64,000 nucleotides of DNA from Erythrobacter sp047872805 (lineage in GTDB: Bacteria > Pseudomonadota > Alphaproteobacteria > Sphingomonadales > Sphingomonadaceae): positions 558,001 to 622,000 of the forward strand of contig NZ_JBLQUK010000001.1 of assembly GCF_047872805.1 (NCBI RefSeq), in the 5' to 3' direction. The position numbers and the translations under genes were made by a program. The notes beneath the pieces are model-generated. The model saw nothing but the letters and a program-made list of their open reading frames with translations. It was not told where the DNA came from and made no database searches. Numbering within the stretch: position 1 is the first letter of the stretch; each line of letters opens with the position of its first letter. Shown here piece after piece: positions 53,823 to 63,008 of this stretch.

Positions 53823-54491
53823 TCAGTTGGCCGCGCGCACCGTCTTGCCGTCTTCGCGGATGGTGATGCGCAAGGTCTCGCCCGAATTGCCGGGGAAATC
53901 GGTGAAGATCGCATCGACGAGGTTCGGCACCAGCGCCTGCAAACGATTGGAACTCGACACGGCCTGAGCCTGCCCTTCGAACAGGCGCTGTCCGGTGCTG
54001 GCGTTGTCGATCTTCAGATCAATGTCGCTGGTATAGACGGTGTAACTGCGCACTTCCGGTCCGGCGAGCCATGGATCATAGAACCCGAAAGCATAGCTGC
54101 GGCGGAAACCGCGTGCACCATACACGCCCCACGGGCTAAAGAATGGATCGGCTGCGATCCCGCTGCTGCGCACCCGTTCGCGGCCATTGTCAACGCCGTA
54201 ATCGAACCGGACGAGCAGGTTTGCGGTCTCTGGTGAAGCGACGCGATTGTATCCCAGCTCTGCCATTTCGGCGGCGACCAGATCGGCATAGAGGGCAAAT
54301 TCCAGCCCGCCAGCCAGCGCCGGATCGTCCGCTACGACGGCAAATGTCTGACCTTGCGGCGCGGGCAATTGTGCCTGAAACCGCGAGACATCCGCCTGAA
54401 ACGTGGGCGCGCAAGCACCCAGTCCGACAGCGAGCAGACCCGCAAGGCCAAACCTGCGGATGCGACTCATCAAGGGGGATGGCGAAGTCAT
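53823..54491 (-). CDS. DUF4136 lipoprotein, paralogue 2
   Basis: The 222-residue protein has a lipobox AVGLGACAPT and the DUF4136 core LEFALYADLVAAEMAELGYNRV. An aromatic/glycine-rich middle follows (GARGFRRSYAFGFYDPWLAG), then a C-terminal strand NLVDAIFTDFPGNSGETLRITI. That ending closely matches paralogue 1 at 22829-23470 (DFPGGNGETVSI), so the two probably have related envelope roles. The ATG at 54491 has GGAGA nine bases upstream. Confidence 0.82.
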   Translation of the reverse strand: MTSPSPLMSRIRRFGLAGLLAVGLGACAPTFQADVSRFQAQLPAPQGQTFAVVADDPALAGGLEFALYADLVAAEMAELGYNRVASPETANLLVRFDYGVDNGRERVRSSGIAADPFFSPWGVYGARGFRRSYAFGFYDPWLAGPEVRSYTVYTSDIDLKIDNASTGQRLFEGQAQAVSSSNRLQALVPNLVDAIFTDFPGNSGETLRITIREDGKTVRAAN

Positions 54492-54686
54492 AATAGCGAT
54501 CTCCATGGCATATCCTTTATTAAATCACCAGCGCGGCGTAGCGCCGCAGCGATTGCGCGCGGAGCCAGCGGCAGCCTGTCACAAACTATGCCTGAACCTG
54601 AGCTGCAAATCTGACGGCGACCTGACAGTCCAGAGCGAAGCATAACCGGATCGGCTGAACCACGCTTTAACGCACAGCAAGCGCCG

Positions 54687-55706
54687 TCAGCCGCGCACCA
54701 GTCCCAGCGCCTTGTAGGCGGCATCAAGCGTCGGAGTGCCGCGTTCGCGCGCCTGCGCCGCGCCGCGCGCGAGGATCGCATCCAAGGCCTCCTGATCGTC
54801 CTTCAATTCCATGAAACGCGCGTTGATCGGGGCGAGCGTCTCGATCAGCACTTCGCCCAAGGCAGGCTTGAACGCGCCGAAACCCTGCCCGCCATGATCG
54901 CTGAGCACCTGCGCCGCGGTCTGCCCGGTCAGCGCGGCATAGATGCCGACAAGGTTCTTCGCCTCGGCCCGGTCCTCCAGCCCCTTCTCCTCGCTCGGCA
55001 GGGGCTCGGGATCGGTCTTGGCCTTTTTGATCTTTTTCATAATCGTGTCGGCATCATCGGTCAGGCTGATCCGGCTCATGTCGGAAGGATCGGACTTCGA
55101 CATCTTGGCCGACCCATCGCGCAGGCTCATGATCCGCGCGGCGGCGGGCGGGATATAGGGTTCGGGCAGGGTAAACAGCGGTGCATCTTCAGCACAGAAA
55201 TCATTGTTGAATTTCTGCGCGATGTCGCGGGCCAGTTCCAGATGCTGTTTCTGATCCTCTCCCACGGGAACATGCGTCGCCTGATACAGCAGCACGTCGG
55301 CGGCCTGAAGGACGGGATAGGTGAACAGCGCGACCGATTGGCCTTCGCGGTTTTTGCCCGCCTTGTCTTTCCACTGCGTCATGCGGTTCAGCCAGCCCAT
55401 CCGCGCGGTGCCGTTGAGCAGCCATTGCAATTCGGCATGGGCGGGAACCTGCGCCTGATTGAACAGCACGGTTTTGGCCGGATCGACCCCGCAGGCGACC
55501 AGAGTGGCGACCATTTCGCGCGTGTTCTGGGTCAGTTCGGCGGGCGAATGCGGCTGCGAAATGGCGTGCAAATCGGCCAGGAAGATAAAGCATTGACCGC
55601 CCGCCGCGTGGGCTTCGTCCTGAAGCTTCACGTAATTGACGATTGCGCCGAGGTAATTGCCCAGATGCGGTTTTCCGGTGGGCTGAATGCCAGAGACGAC
55701 ACGCAT
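54687..55706 (-). CDS. trpS: Tryptophanyl-tRNA synthetase
   Basis: This 339-residue class Ic synthetase charges tRNA-Trp. The HIGH equivalent is PTGKPHLGNYLGA near residue 9, and the KMSKS loop is AKMSKSDPSD. The C-terminal domain ends AAYKALGLVRG. It begins at ATG 55706, one base after the murJ stop, so it is the third gene of a secB-murJ-trpS-like unit on the minus strand. Confidence 0.96.
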   Translation of the reverse strand: MRVVSGIQPTGKPHLGNYLGAIVNYVKLQDEAHAAGGQCFIFLADLHAISQPHSPAELTQNTREMVATLVACGVDPAKTVLFNQAQVPAHAELQWLLNGTARMGWLNRMTQWKDKAGKNREGQSVALFTYPVLQAADVLLYQATHVPVGEDQKQHLELARDIAQKFNNDFCAEDAPLFTLPEPYIPPAAARIMSLRDGSAKMSKSDPSDMSRISLTDDADTIMKKIKKAKTDPEPLPSEEKGLEDRAEAKNLVGIYAALTGQTAAQVLSDHGGQGFGAFKPALGEVLIETLAPINARFMELKDDQEALDAILARGAAQARERGTPTLDAAYKALGLVRG

Positions 55707-55707
55707 G

Positions 55708-57288
55708 TTAATTTGCTCTCTTTGTAAGGGCGGCGATCCGCTGACGGTCGATTGCGCCGACCGCAAAGGCGATGCCGAAATAGACGATAGCCGCCGCGCC
55801 CACGAGCGTCAGCAGCGCCGCCAGCCGCGCAAACAGACCGGCGGAATACCACGGCGTTAGCAGGTCGGCGGTGTAGAACAAGGCCGCGCCCATCGCCGCC
55901 GCCGCAAGCCCCTGCCGTGCGATCCGCAGCACCAGCATGGGCGGCACGCGGTAATGCCCGCGTATGGCCAGCACGATCATCAGGAAAGTGACATTGATCC
56001 ACGCCCCGATGACGCTGGCAAAGGCGACCCCGACCACGCCGTAAGTGTCCAGCAGCGCGAAGTTAAAGCCGATGAACACACCCAGCGAAATAAACGCCGC
56101 GACCACCGGCGTGCGTGTATCGGCGCGGGCGTAGAAATTGGGCACCAGCACCTTGACCAGCACATAGGCGGGCAGGCCCAGCACCAGCGCCGCGAGCACT
56201 TGACCGGTCGATGCAGCATCGGCCAGATCGAACCGTCCGCCCTGGAAAATCATGGTCACGAAGGCTTCGGCGCAGATTGCCAGCGCGACCGCCGCGGGGA
56301 TCGTCAGCAGCATTGCCAGTTCAATGGCATCGGACTGAATGCGGTCCGCGCCCTCCTTGTTGTCGCTGCCCACGAATTTGCTCAGCGTCGGCAGGATCGC
56401 GGTCGACAGCGCGATGCCGATGATGCCGAGCGGCAATTGGTTCAGCCGGTCGGCATAATTCATGTAGCTGACCGAGCCGTCTTCAAGCTGGTTGAGGAAA
56501 TAGAGCTGCACCAGCGTGTTGATCTGATACGCGCCGCCGCCAATCGCCGCGGGCAGGGCAATGATGCCGAGCCGCTTTACCTCTGGCGTGATGCGCGGCA
56601 GGCGCAGCTTCACCTCGAAACCTTCGGTCCTGACCCAGTAATACAGCCACGCCAGCTGCATCATCCCCGCCCCGGTCACCGCCCAGGCGATGCCATAGGC
56701 GATTTGTTCGACACTCGCCCCGGTGGTGCTGGCAAACCATTCGCCGGTCAGCAGCGCAGCGATCAGCACGATGTTGAGGATGATCGGAAAGCTTGCTCCG
56801 GGCGCAAAGCGTGACACCGAATTGAGCATTCCGGTGAACAAGGTCACCAGGCTGACCAGCACGATATAGGGAAACATGATCCGCGCGAAATCCACTGCGA
56901 GATCGAACCCGGCGGGATTGACCGGCTTGTCCGCCAGCAGCCAGATCACCCCCGGCATGACGATTTCAAACAGCGCCACCAGCGCGATCAGCACCGGCAA
57001 CAGCACGCTCAGCACGTCGGCGGAGAAGGAACGGGCCTCCGCCAGCCCTTGTTCCGGCGTGTCCGCGCCGTGCAGACGCTTGGAAAACATCGGCACGAAC
57101 GCGGCGGAAAACGCGCCCTCGGCAAACAGGCGGCGGAACACATTGGGGATGATGAAGGCCTGAAACCACGCATCGGTCACCGCATTGGCGCCGAGCACAC
57201 GGGCAAAGATCATCTCGCGCGCCATGCCGGCAATTCGGCTCACCAAGGTGAGCGAGCCGATTGTGCCGACATTTCTGAGCAGGCTCAT
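55708..57288 (-). CDS. murJ: Lipid II flippase MurJ
   Basis: The 526-residue polytopic protein has about 14 membrane helices, of which the first contains VSRIAGMAREMIFARVLG and SDAWFQAFIIPNVFRRLFAEGAFSAAFVP, the MurJ/MviN signatures. It flips lipid II across the inner membrane for peptidoglycan synthesis. It starts 28 bases after secB, with trpS following by one base. Confidence 0.95.
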   Translation of the reverse strand: MSLLRNVGTIGSLTLVSRIAGMAREMIFARVLGANAVTDAWFQAFIIPNVFRRLFAEGAFSAAFVPMFSKRLHGADTPEQGLAEARSFSADVLSVLLPVLIALVALFEIVMPGVIWLLADKPVNPAGFDLAVDFARIMFPYIVLVSLVTLFTGMLNSVSRFAPGASFPIILNIVLIAALLTGEWFASTTGASVEQIAYGIAWAVTGAGMMQLAWLYYWVRTEGFEVKLRLPRITPEVKRLGIIALPAAIGGGAYQINTLVQLYFLNQLEDGSVSYMNYADRLNQLPLGIIGIALSTAILPTLSKFVGSDNKEGADRIQSDAIELAMLLTIPAAVALAICAEAFVTMIFQGGRFDLADAASTGQVLAALVLGLPAYVLVKVLVPNFYARADTRTPVVAAFISLGVFIGFNFALLDTYGVVGVAFASVIGAWINVTFLMIVLAIRGHYRVPPMLVLRIARQGLAAAAMGAALFYTADLLTPWYSAGLFARLAALLTLVGAAAIVYFGIAFAVGAIDRQRIAALTKRAN

Positions 57289-57315
57289 GGCTTTCAGGCC
57301 CGCCTTGCTATGGGC

Positions 57316-57852
57316 TTACGCGTCGCCGCTCGGCGCGGGCGCATCACCGGCGGCTGCCGCTTCCTGCGCGCGCTTCGCCTGAAGCTGCTGGATATAGAGG
57401 CCGTTGAAATCAATCGGGTCCACCATCAGCGGCGGGAACCCGGCATCGCGCACGGCATCGGCCACCACCCGGCGGGCAAAGGGGAACAGGATCCGCGGAG
57501 CCTCTGCAAACAGAAACGCATGCGCCTGATCCTCTGGGATGTTGCGCAGGCCGATCAGGCCGCAATAGGACAGTTCGACAATATAGGCTGCGCCCTTTGC
57601 AGTGGTGGCAGTGATGTTGATCTTCAGTTCAACCTCGGTCACCTGATCGCCCTTGGGCTGCGCGCCAATGTTGAATTGCACATCGACCTTTGGCGCGTCG
57701 GTCCATTGAAAGACGTCCGGCGCGTTGGGGTTTTCGACCGACAGGTCTTTCACATATTGGGTGATGATCCCGGCGGCGGGCAGATTGTCCGCGCCATTGG
57801 GGCCTGCTGCCTGATTGTCCAGATCGGTGAGGATGTCGCCTTCGTCGGCCAT
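57316..57852 (-). CDS. secB: Protein-export chaperone SecB
   Basis: The 178-residue tetrameric chaperone keeps preproteins unfolded and delivers them to SecA. It has IITQYVKDLSVENPNAP, AYIVELSYCGLIGL and LFPFARRVVADAVRDAGFPPLMVDPIDFNGLY, typical of alphaproteobacterial SecB. An acidic N-terminus and an Ala-rich tail flank the core. It is divergent from the Tim44-like gene across a 355-bp spacer. Confidence 0.94.
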   Translation of the reverse strand: MADEGDILTDLDNQAAGPNGADNLPAAGIITQYVKDLSVENPNAPDVFQWTDAPKVDVQFNIGAQPKGDQVTEVELKINITATTAKGAAYIVELSYCGLIGLRNIPEDQAHAFLFAEAPRILFPFARRVVADAVRDAGFPPLMVDPIDFNGLYIQQLQAKRAQEAAAAGDAPAPSGDA

Positions 57853-58207
57853 GGTCGTTTCGTCTTTCGCGTTGTCGGTTCAAATTTCGTGCGGCGCGCT
57901 ATACGATGCGCCGGTATTGGATGGATGCAAGGTCCGCGCGCCTAGCAGGGGCGCGGGTGGCAGGCAATGGGGCGACTGCAACGCGCGAAGGTTGCATGAC
58001 TGCCACGAAACGCCGGGAAATTGCTGCCTTGTTACGCCGAAAAGACGTTGGCGAATTGAATTTGATGCCTATTTGTGGGACGAGACTCATCTTGATGGTG
58101 CGTCAGCCGTACCTAAGGGCATTCAAAGCCGTTTGTTTGCCTGCCCGGCATGCACAATAAGGATCAGGCGTTCAATTATAAGCGCCGAAAGGATATCAGG
58201 TACTATT
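57853..58207. other. 355-bp spacer between secB and the Tim44-like gene
   Basis: Both neighbours point away from it, so it must hold two promoters. I see no consensus pair. Its right half is less GC-rich than the genes around it. It contains an ATG at 57996 with GAAGG upstream that opens a 54-codon frame (MTATKRREIAALLRRKDVGE...), which I cannot assign and only note. Confidence 0.4.
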
Positions 58208-58867
58208 GTGATTCTAGAAATCGTCATCCTCGCCATGATCGCCGCATTTCTGGGGCTGCGCCTGTATTCGGTGCTTGGCCGCCGGGCTGAGCATGAGGAG
58301 GAATCCATCCCCCAGCGCTTTGACGCGGGCGACAATGCTGCAGCGCCGGGCTCGCTGGCACCGCATGCGGTACAGCCGACGCCTCCACGCGCGATCGAGC
58401 TGGAGGGCGTGATGCCCGCGGTGGAACGCGGTGTGCGCGAAATCGCCAGCGCTGACCGCAATTTCGATATTGCGCAATTTGTTGAAGGCGCGCGCGGGGC
58501 CTATGAAATGGTGCTTGAGGCGTTTTGGAAAGGCGACCGCGAAACGCTCCGTGATCTTTGCGATGACGACGTTTACGAAGGTTTCGTCGCGGCCATCGAC
58601 GCGCGCGAGGAAGCTGGGCACACGCTTGAAAACAAACTTATCCGGATCGAGGAAACGCGTGTTCATTCCGCGTCGCTGGATCGGCGGATGGCGCGGATTG
58701 CTGTGCTGTTTGTTGCCGACATCGCATCGGTGACGCGTGACAAGGACGGCAATCTGGTCGCGGGCAGCCTTGATGATGCCATCGAAAGCCGCGACGTCTG
58801 GACCTTCAGCCGCAATGTCGGATCGGGCGATCCCAACTGGCTGCTCGACGAAACCGACGAAGGCTGA
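58208..58867 (+). CDS. Tim44/TimA-domain inner membrane protein
   Basis: The 219-residue protein has an N-terminal membrane helix (VILEIVILAMIAAFLGLRLYSVLG) and a C-terminal Tim44-like domain (DIAQFVEGARGAYEMVLEAFWKGDRETLRDLCDDDVYEGF). In alphaproteobacteria, Tim44-like proteins sit opposite secB and next to mltA, as here; they may help protein transport or membrane organisation. The GTG at 58208 is supported by AGG seven bases upstream. mltA follows after 4 bases. Confidence 0.87.
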   Translation: MILEIVILAMIAAFLGLRLYSVLGRRAEHEEESIPQRFDAGDNAAAPGSLAPHAVQPTPPRAIELEGVMPAVERGVREIASADRNFDIAQFVEGARGAYEMVLEAFWKGDRETLRDLCDDDVYEGFVAAIDAREEAGHTLENKLIRIEETRVHSASLDRRMARIAVLFVADIASVTRDKDGNLVAGSLDDAIESRDVWTFSRNVGSGDPNWLLDETDEG

Positions 58868-58871
58868 CCCT

Positions 58872-60146
58872 GTGTCTTTGGGGGCCGCCGGCAACGCCGA
58901 TGTCATTCGGCTAGGCGGGCCCGATGCGCGCCGCCGCAGTCTTGCCTCGATAGCCGGCGGCGCGGCTGGTCTCGCCGCCTCGCTCGCGATCTTGAGCGCT
59001 TGCGCGATCATCCCGAAAAGCACCCCGCCGGGCCCCGCCGTGACCATCCCTCCCGCCGCGACAGTGATCAGCGCCGCCATGGCGGGGGTGACCCGCGGCC
59101 CCAGCGTCGGTGCGCTCGGCATAGGCCGCGAGGATGCGGGAACCGCGCTCGCCAGCTTTGTCGAATCCTGCCCGCAATTGCTGCGGCGCGATGATGTGAG
59201 CGGGCTTGCCTATGGGGCCGATTGGCGCCCCGCCTGCGACGCCGCGCTGGGTTGGCCGATGAGCGACGCTCCGCGGTTCTTCCAGACCCATTTCGAAACC
59301 GCGCGGGTCGCCGATGGCAGCGCCTTTGCAACGGGATATTTCGAACCCGAAATCGCGGGGTCGCGAACCCGCCGACCCGGCTATGACGTGCCGGTCTATG
59401 CTCTACCCGATGATCTGGTGCGCGCCTGGCCAGCAGGCACTCCGCCAGCCGAACGCACCGGGCGCGCACCGCTGGGCCGCTATGACCGCAATGGCAATTT
59501 TGAACTCTATCCAGATCGTGCAGCGATAGAGGACGGTGCGCTCGACGGCCGGGTGCCGGTGATTGCCTGGGCGGCTGACCCGGTGGAGTTTTTCTTCCTG
59601 CAGATTCAGGGCTCGGGCCGTCTGCGCACGCCTTCGGGCGAGGTGATCCGTATCGGTTATGCCGGCCAGAACGGGCGCGGCTATACAGGGATCGGCGGGG
59701 TGATGCGCGAACGCGGATTGCTGGGCAATGGTTCGGGGCAATATCCGGGATCGATGCAAGGCATCATGGCCTATATCCGCGAAAACCCGCGTGAGGGCCG
59801 CGAGCTGATGCGCCTCAATCAAAGCTGGGTGTTCTTCCGCGAGCTGACCGGAGACGGGCCGCTGGGCGCTTTGGGTGTGCCGGTGCGGCGGCAGGCTTCG
59901 GTTGCTGCCGATCCCGCATTTGTGCCGCTGGGCGCGCCGGTGTGGCTCGATATGGATCGCAGTGAGGTCGATGGCCTGTGGATCGCGCAGGACACCGGCG
60001 GCGCGATCAAGGGGGCAAACCGGTTTGACACCTTTTGGGGTGCGGGTCTGGATGCGCGCGAAATCGCAGGCGGCATGAGCGCGCGCGGGCAGGCGCTGCT
60101 GCTGCTGCCCAAAGGCACGGTCGACCGGCTCAATTCGGCGCGATGA
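58872..60146 (+). CDS. mltA: Membrane-bound lytic murein transglycosylase A
   Basis: This 424-residue enzyme cleaves the MurNAc-GlcNAc bond of peptidoglycan with formation of 1,6-anhydroMurNAc. A hydrophobic signal with lipobox-like ILSACAIIP precedes the MltA domain (ATGYFEPEIAGSRTRRPGYDVPVY, FFFLQIQGSGRLRTPSGE). The C-terminal 3D domain carries the catalytic Asp in IAQDTGGAIKGANRFDTFWG. The GTG at 58872 was chosen from its AAGG and the absence of family sequence upstream. The Smr gene overlaps by 4 bases. Confidence 0.92.
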   Translation: MSLGAAGNADVIRLGGPDARRRSLASIAGGAAGLAASLAILSACAIIPKSTPPGPAVTIPPAATVISAAMAGVTRGPSVGALGIGREDAGTALASFVESCPQLLRRDDVSGLAYGADWRPACDAALGWPMSDAPRFFQTHFETARVADGSAFATGYFEPEIAGSRTRRPGYDVPVYALPDDLVRAWPAGTPPAERTGRAPLGRYDRNGNFELYPDRAAIEDGALDGRVPVIAWAADPVEFFFLQIQGSGRLRTPSGEVIRIGYAGQNGRGYTGIGGVMRERGLLGNGSGQYPGSMQGIMAYIRENPREGRELMRLNQSWVFFRELTGDGPLGALGVPVRRQASVAADPAFVPLGAPVWLDMDRSEVDGLWIAQDTGGAIKGANRFDTFWGAGLDAREIAGGMSARGQALLLLPKGTVDRLNSAR

Positions 60147-60733
60147 CGGTTTCCCGCAGCCCGCGCGGCCTGAGCGCCGAAGAGCAGGCGGTATGGGCGC
60201 GGCTGGCGCAAAGCGTGACGCCGCTGGCCGGGCGCAAGGTGCCGGGTGTCGGGGGGGCGGACCAGACCCCGCCCAACCTCGCACCGAAGCCCGCTCACAA
60301 GCCGGTAACCAAACCCGCGCCAAAGGCTCCCTTGGCGAGGCCAGCCATACCCAAGCCGTCCCTGCCACCGCCTCCCCGGCGGGCGTTCAATTCGCAGCTT
60401 GATGGACATTGGAACAGGCGGCTCAAATCGGGCGACATTGCGCCCGATTACACGCTCGACCTGCATGGCCACACGCTCAACAGCGCGTTTGCGCGGATCA
60501 TCAGCGGGCTGGATCAGGCGCGCGCGATGGGCGCGCGGGTGGTGCTAGTGATTGCCGGGCGCGAACGGCCCGTCGATCCTGCGGACCGCGCCGACAAGCG
60601 CGGTGCAATCCGCGCCAAGCTGCTCGACTGGCTCGCCGCGAGCCATCACGCCGACGCCATTGCCGCAGTGCGCCGCGCGCATATAAGGCATGGCGGCGAG
60701 GGCGCGCTCTATCTGGTGCTGCGCCGCGCATAA
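60143..60733 (+). CDS. Smr (MutS2 C-terminal-like) domain protein
   Basis: The 196-residue protein has a Pro/Ala/Lys-rich, disordered-looking N-terminus (APKPAHKPVTKPAPKAPLAR and PPPPRR), then an Smr domain with the LDLHG motif and RGAIRAKLLDWLAASHHADAI. Smr domains are nucleases or RNA/DNA-binding modules. The ATG overlaps the mltA stop. It matches the conserved timA-mltA-smr order. The exact substrate is unknown. Confidence 0.87.
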   Translation: MTVSRSPRGLSAEEQAVWARLAQSVTPLAGRKVPGVGGADQTPPNLAPKPAHKPVTKPAPKAPLARPAIPKPSLPPPPRRAFNSQLDGHWNRRLKSGDIAPDYTLDLHGHTLNSAFARIISGLDQARAMGARVVLVIAGRERPVDPADRADKRGAIRAKLLDWLAASHHADAIAAVRRAHIRHGGEGALYLVLRRA

Positions 60734-60740
60734 CAGCAAA

Positions 60741-60766
60741 CGGCGCCGGAGTTTCCTCCGGCGCCG
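60741..60766. terminator. Strong stem-loop after the Smr gene
   Basis: CGGCGCCGGAG and CTCCGGCGCCG form a perfect 11-bp stem with a TTTC loop, between the convergent Smr and DUF2306 genes. No T-run follows on either strand, so termination would need Rho or the hairpin may only protect mRNA ends. Confidence 0.55.
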
Positions 60767-60811
60767 CAGCGTCCGGCGGGCGTGTCGCAAACCCGCCTGC
60801 CAAACAGATAC

Positions 60812-61372
60812 CTAGCCAAACAGCCACACATTCATCAGACGGCCGGGAAAGGCCATGCTGACCACGCCGGGGATCATCAGCGCGCCAAGATAAAGGCTCA
60901 GGATTTCATTCTTGTGCGTTTTCATGTCGCCGCGCCGCGCCGCGCGCACCAGTTTGAAAGAGGCCCACAAGGTCATCGGCACAAAGATATGGATCACGCT
61001 GAAATGGAAGTTCAGCCCGCCGCCCCAGCGAATGAAGATTGCGGAAAGCGCGGTGGTCACCATCAAGGCGACCCATGCCTTACCCAGATGTTTGTGCCAT
61101 TTGGTGCCCTTGGGCGCGAGCAGCAAATACCCACCCAGCGGGATCGCAGGCAGTACGGTGGAAACGTGCAGGACAATCGCAATCTCGCGGGCATTGGGAT
61201 GGAAAGGGGCAATCCCGGTCAGCCCGCGAAACAGCGCGTAAACCGTTACCAAGGTCATCGTCGTTGCTGCCAACATCACAATGGCGCGCATGCGCGGGCT
61301 GATGTCGAAGCCCGGCTTTGCGGGCGCTTTCAAAAATCCGGGAAGCGGTAGATTGGCGGTGAGAGAGGTCAT
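60812..61372 (-). CDS. DUF2306 membrane protein
   Basis: The 186-residue protein has four membrane helices (MRAIVMLAATTMTLVTVYALF, VLHVSTVLPAIPLGGYLLLA, WVALMVTTALSAIFIRW and FSVIHIFVPMTLWASFKLV) and a terminal short helix. The sequence KWHKHLGKAWVALMV and the His residues are typical of DUF2306. Function unknown. The ATG at 61372 was chosen over an extension upstream. It is divergent from the LytTR regulator. Confidence 0.8.
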   Translation of the reverse strand: MTSLTANLPLPGFLKAPAKPGFDISPRMRAIVMLAATTMTLVTVYALFRGLTGIAPFHPNAREIAIVLHVSTVLPAIPLGGYLLLAPKGTKWHKHLGKAWVALMVTTALSAIFIRWGGGLNFHFSVIHIFVPMTLWASFKLVRAARRGDMKTHKNEILSLYLGALMIPGVVSMAFPGRLMNVWLFG

Positions 61373-61566
61373 GGGTCTGGTCCCTGTCTTGTGATTGAAC
61401 AATTTGTGTCTGGTGAAGCCAGAATGCCGCCTGCCCATTCGCCAGCAAGCGTGGCTGCGCGATTCGCCCAAGGCCTGCGCGAAATGTGCGGAATTGTTTG
61501 GATAATTGGCGCGCACTCGCTAGATTGCCACTTTACGAAGCGCGAACGGGCAGGCACGTTGCCCGC

Positions 61567-62460
61567 ATGAACAGCGGTGCAAGCGAACGGGCCATCGGGA
61601 AACGCGCGCTATTCCTGCGCAAATTGTTCACTGACCTAGCCATCATGACCGCGATTGGCGTGTTCCTGGCGATCATTGGCCCATTCGGTTCCATCGCGGA
61701 GCCGCTACCGCTTCGGCTGATTACGTGGCTGGCGTTCAGCTATCTGGGATACGCCATCTATTCGCCCATGGGCTATCTTGTGGAACGCGGCCATACGGCG
61801 CTCGATCTGCCAAAGCTGCCGCTGTGGGTCGCAGCAACTATGGCCGCGACTGTGCCCATGACGGTCGTGATCTTTTTTATCCAGTTCATGCCGAACTGGC
61901 CTCCGGTGCCATCGCTGGAAGAGGCGCTGACCAGCTATTTCTATGTCTTCATCATTGGCGGCGGGGTGACGCTGTTGTTCAATGTGATCGGCCAGAATGG
62001 CTCGGCAGACCCTGCGATCATAGTGGCCAATAGCAGGCATCCGGAGGCTGGCGCAGCGGCGGGGGCGGTGGCTACGCCGAAAAGCGGGCATCCATGGGCT
62101 GACGCGGTTGCACCTGCTCCGCCGCCCGCACCGGCGACCAACCCCCTGATCGACCAATTGCCGCCCGAACTGGGCAGCGATGTGATCGCGCTGGAGATGG
62201 AGGACCATTATGTCCGCGTCCACACTGCGCTGGGCTCGGACCTCGTGCTGATGCGGCTGCGCGATGCGATGGCGCATATGGCCGCGCATTGTCCTGAAAC
62301 CGATGGGCGGCAGGTTCACCGCAGCTGGTGGGTCGCGCGGCTGGCGGTAGAGGATGTAAAGCGCGAAGGCCGCAATATCCGGCTGGTGCTGGCAGGCGGC
62401 ATCACCGCGCCGGTCAGCCGCGCTCAGGTCAGCGAGCTTAAGGCGGCGGGCTGGATTTAG
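61567..62460 (+). CDS. Membrane-bound LytTR-domain transcriptional regulator
   Basis: This 297-residue protein has four N-terminal membrane helices (LAIMTAIGVFLAIIGPFGSIA, LITWLAFSYLGYAIYSPMGYLV, VAATMAATVPMTVVIFFIQF and YFYVFIIGGGVTLLFNVIG). A Pro/Ala-rich linker follows, then a LytTR DNA-binding domain from about residue 195 (VIALEMEDHYVRVHTALGSDLVLMRLRDAM). Such one-component membrane regulators sense an unknown envelope signal. It is divergent from the DUF2306 gene, a likely target. Confidence 0.88.
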   Translation: MNSGASERAIGKRALFLRKLFTDLAIMTAIGVFLAIIGPFGSIAEPLPLRLITWLAFSYLGYAIYSPMGYLVERGHTALDLPKLPLWVAATMAATVPMTVVIFFIQFMPNWPPVPSLEEALTSYFYVFIIGGGVTLLFNVIGQNGSADPAIIVANSRHPEAGAAAGAVATPKSGHPWADAVAPAPPPAPATNPLIDQLPPELGSDVIALEMEDHYVRVHTALGSDLVLMRLRDAMAHMAAHCPETDGRQVHRSWWVARLAVEDVKREGRNIRLVLAGGITAPVSRAQVSELKAAGWI

Positions 62461-62480
62461 GAGCTAGATCGACTACGCGC

Positions 62481-63008
62481 TCAAACCATCCGATCGCGGA
62501 TCAATCGGTCGCCGCGCACCCATTCATGCCAGGAAGCCGCGCCAATGTGCAGCGCAATCAGCGCGAACAACGCATAACCGGCAAATTCGTGGGTGTAACC
62601 GGCGAGCGAGCGCCAGAATTCATCCTGATCGGAAAGGTCTGGCAGTGGGATCTGCACCGTGCCGATAAAATCCAAATCTCGCCCGATCCACATCCACAGC
62701 AGGTATCCGCTAACCGGCATTACGACCATCAATGCATAAAGCGCCCAATGCGTCACCTTTGCCGCTGCGCGGTGAGGCTGTGCAAGGGCGGTCGGCAATG
62801 CCGGCGGCGTATGGGTTGCGCGCCACAACAAACGCAGGATGACGAGCGCCAGCAATGTCAGACCTAACTGGACATGCGCGTCCAGCAGGCTGCGCGCGGT
62901 GTCTGGTTGGGTCCGGTCAGCGGCCACGCCTAAAGCGATTTGCACGATCAGCAGCGCCGCCATTATCCAATGGAGAAACCGGGCGATCATGGTATACTTT
63001 TGCACCAT
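62481..63008 (-). CDS. Cytochrome b561-like membrane protein
   Basis: The 175-residue protein has four membrane helices with haem-ligand histidines in ARFLHWIMA, LDAHVQLGLT, KVTHWALYAL and HEFAGYALFALIALHIG, the YodB/CybB-type pattern. It would move electrons from quinol or to superoxide at the inner membrane. The ATG at 63008 overlaps the divergent start of the next gene on the other strand; an alternative start lies at 62990. It ends 20 bases from the LytTR stop. Confidence 0.86.
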   Translation of the reverse strand: MVQKYTMIARFLHWIMAALLIVQIALGVAADRTQPDTARSLLDAHVQLGLTLLALVILRLLWRATHTPPALPTALAQPHRAAAKVTHWALYALMVVMPVSGYLLWMWIGRDLDFIGTVQIPLPDLSDQDEFWRSLAGYTHEFAGYALFALIALHIGAASWHEWVRGDRLIRDRMV

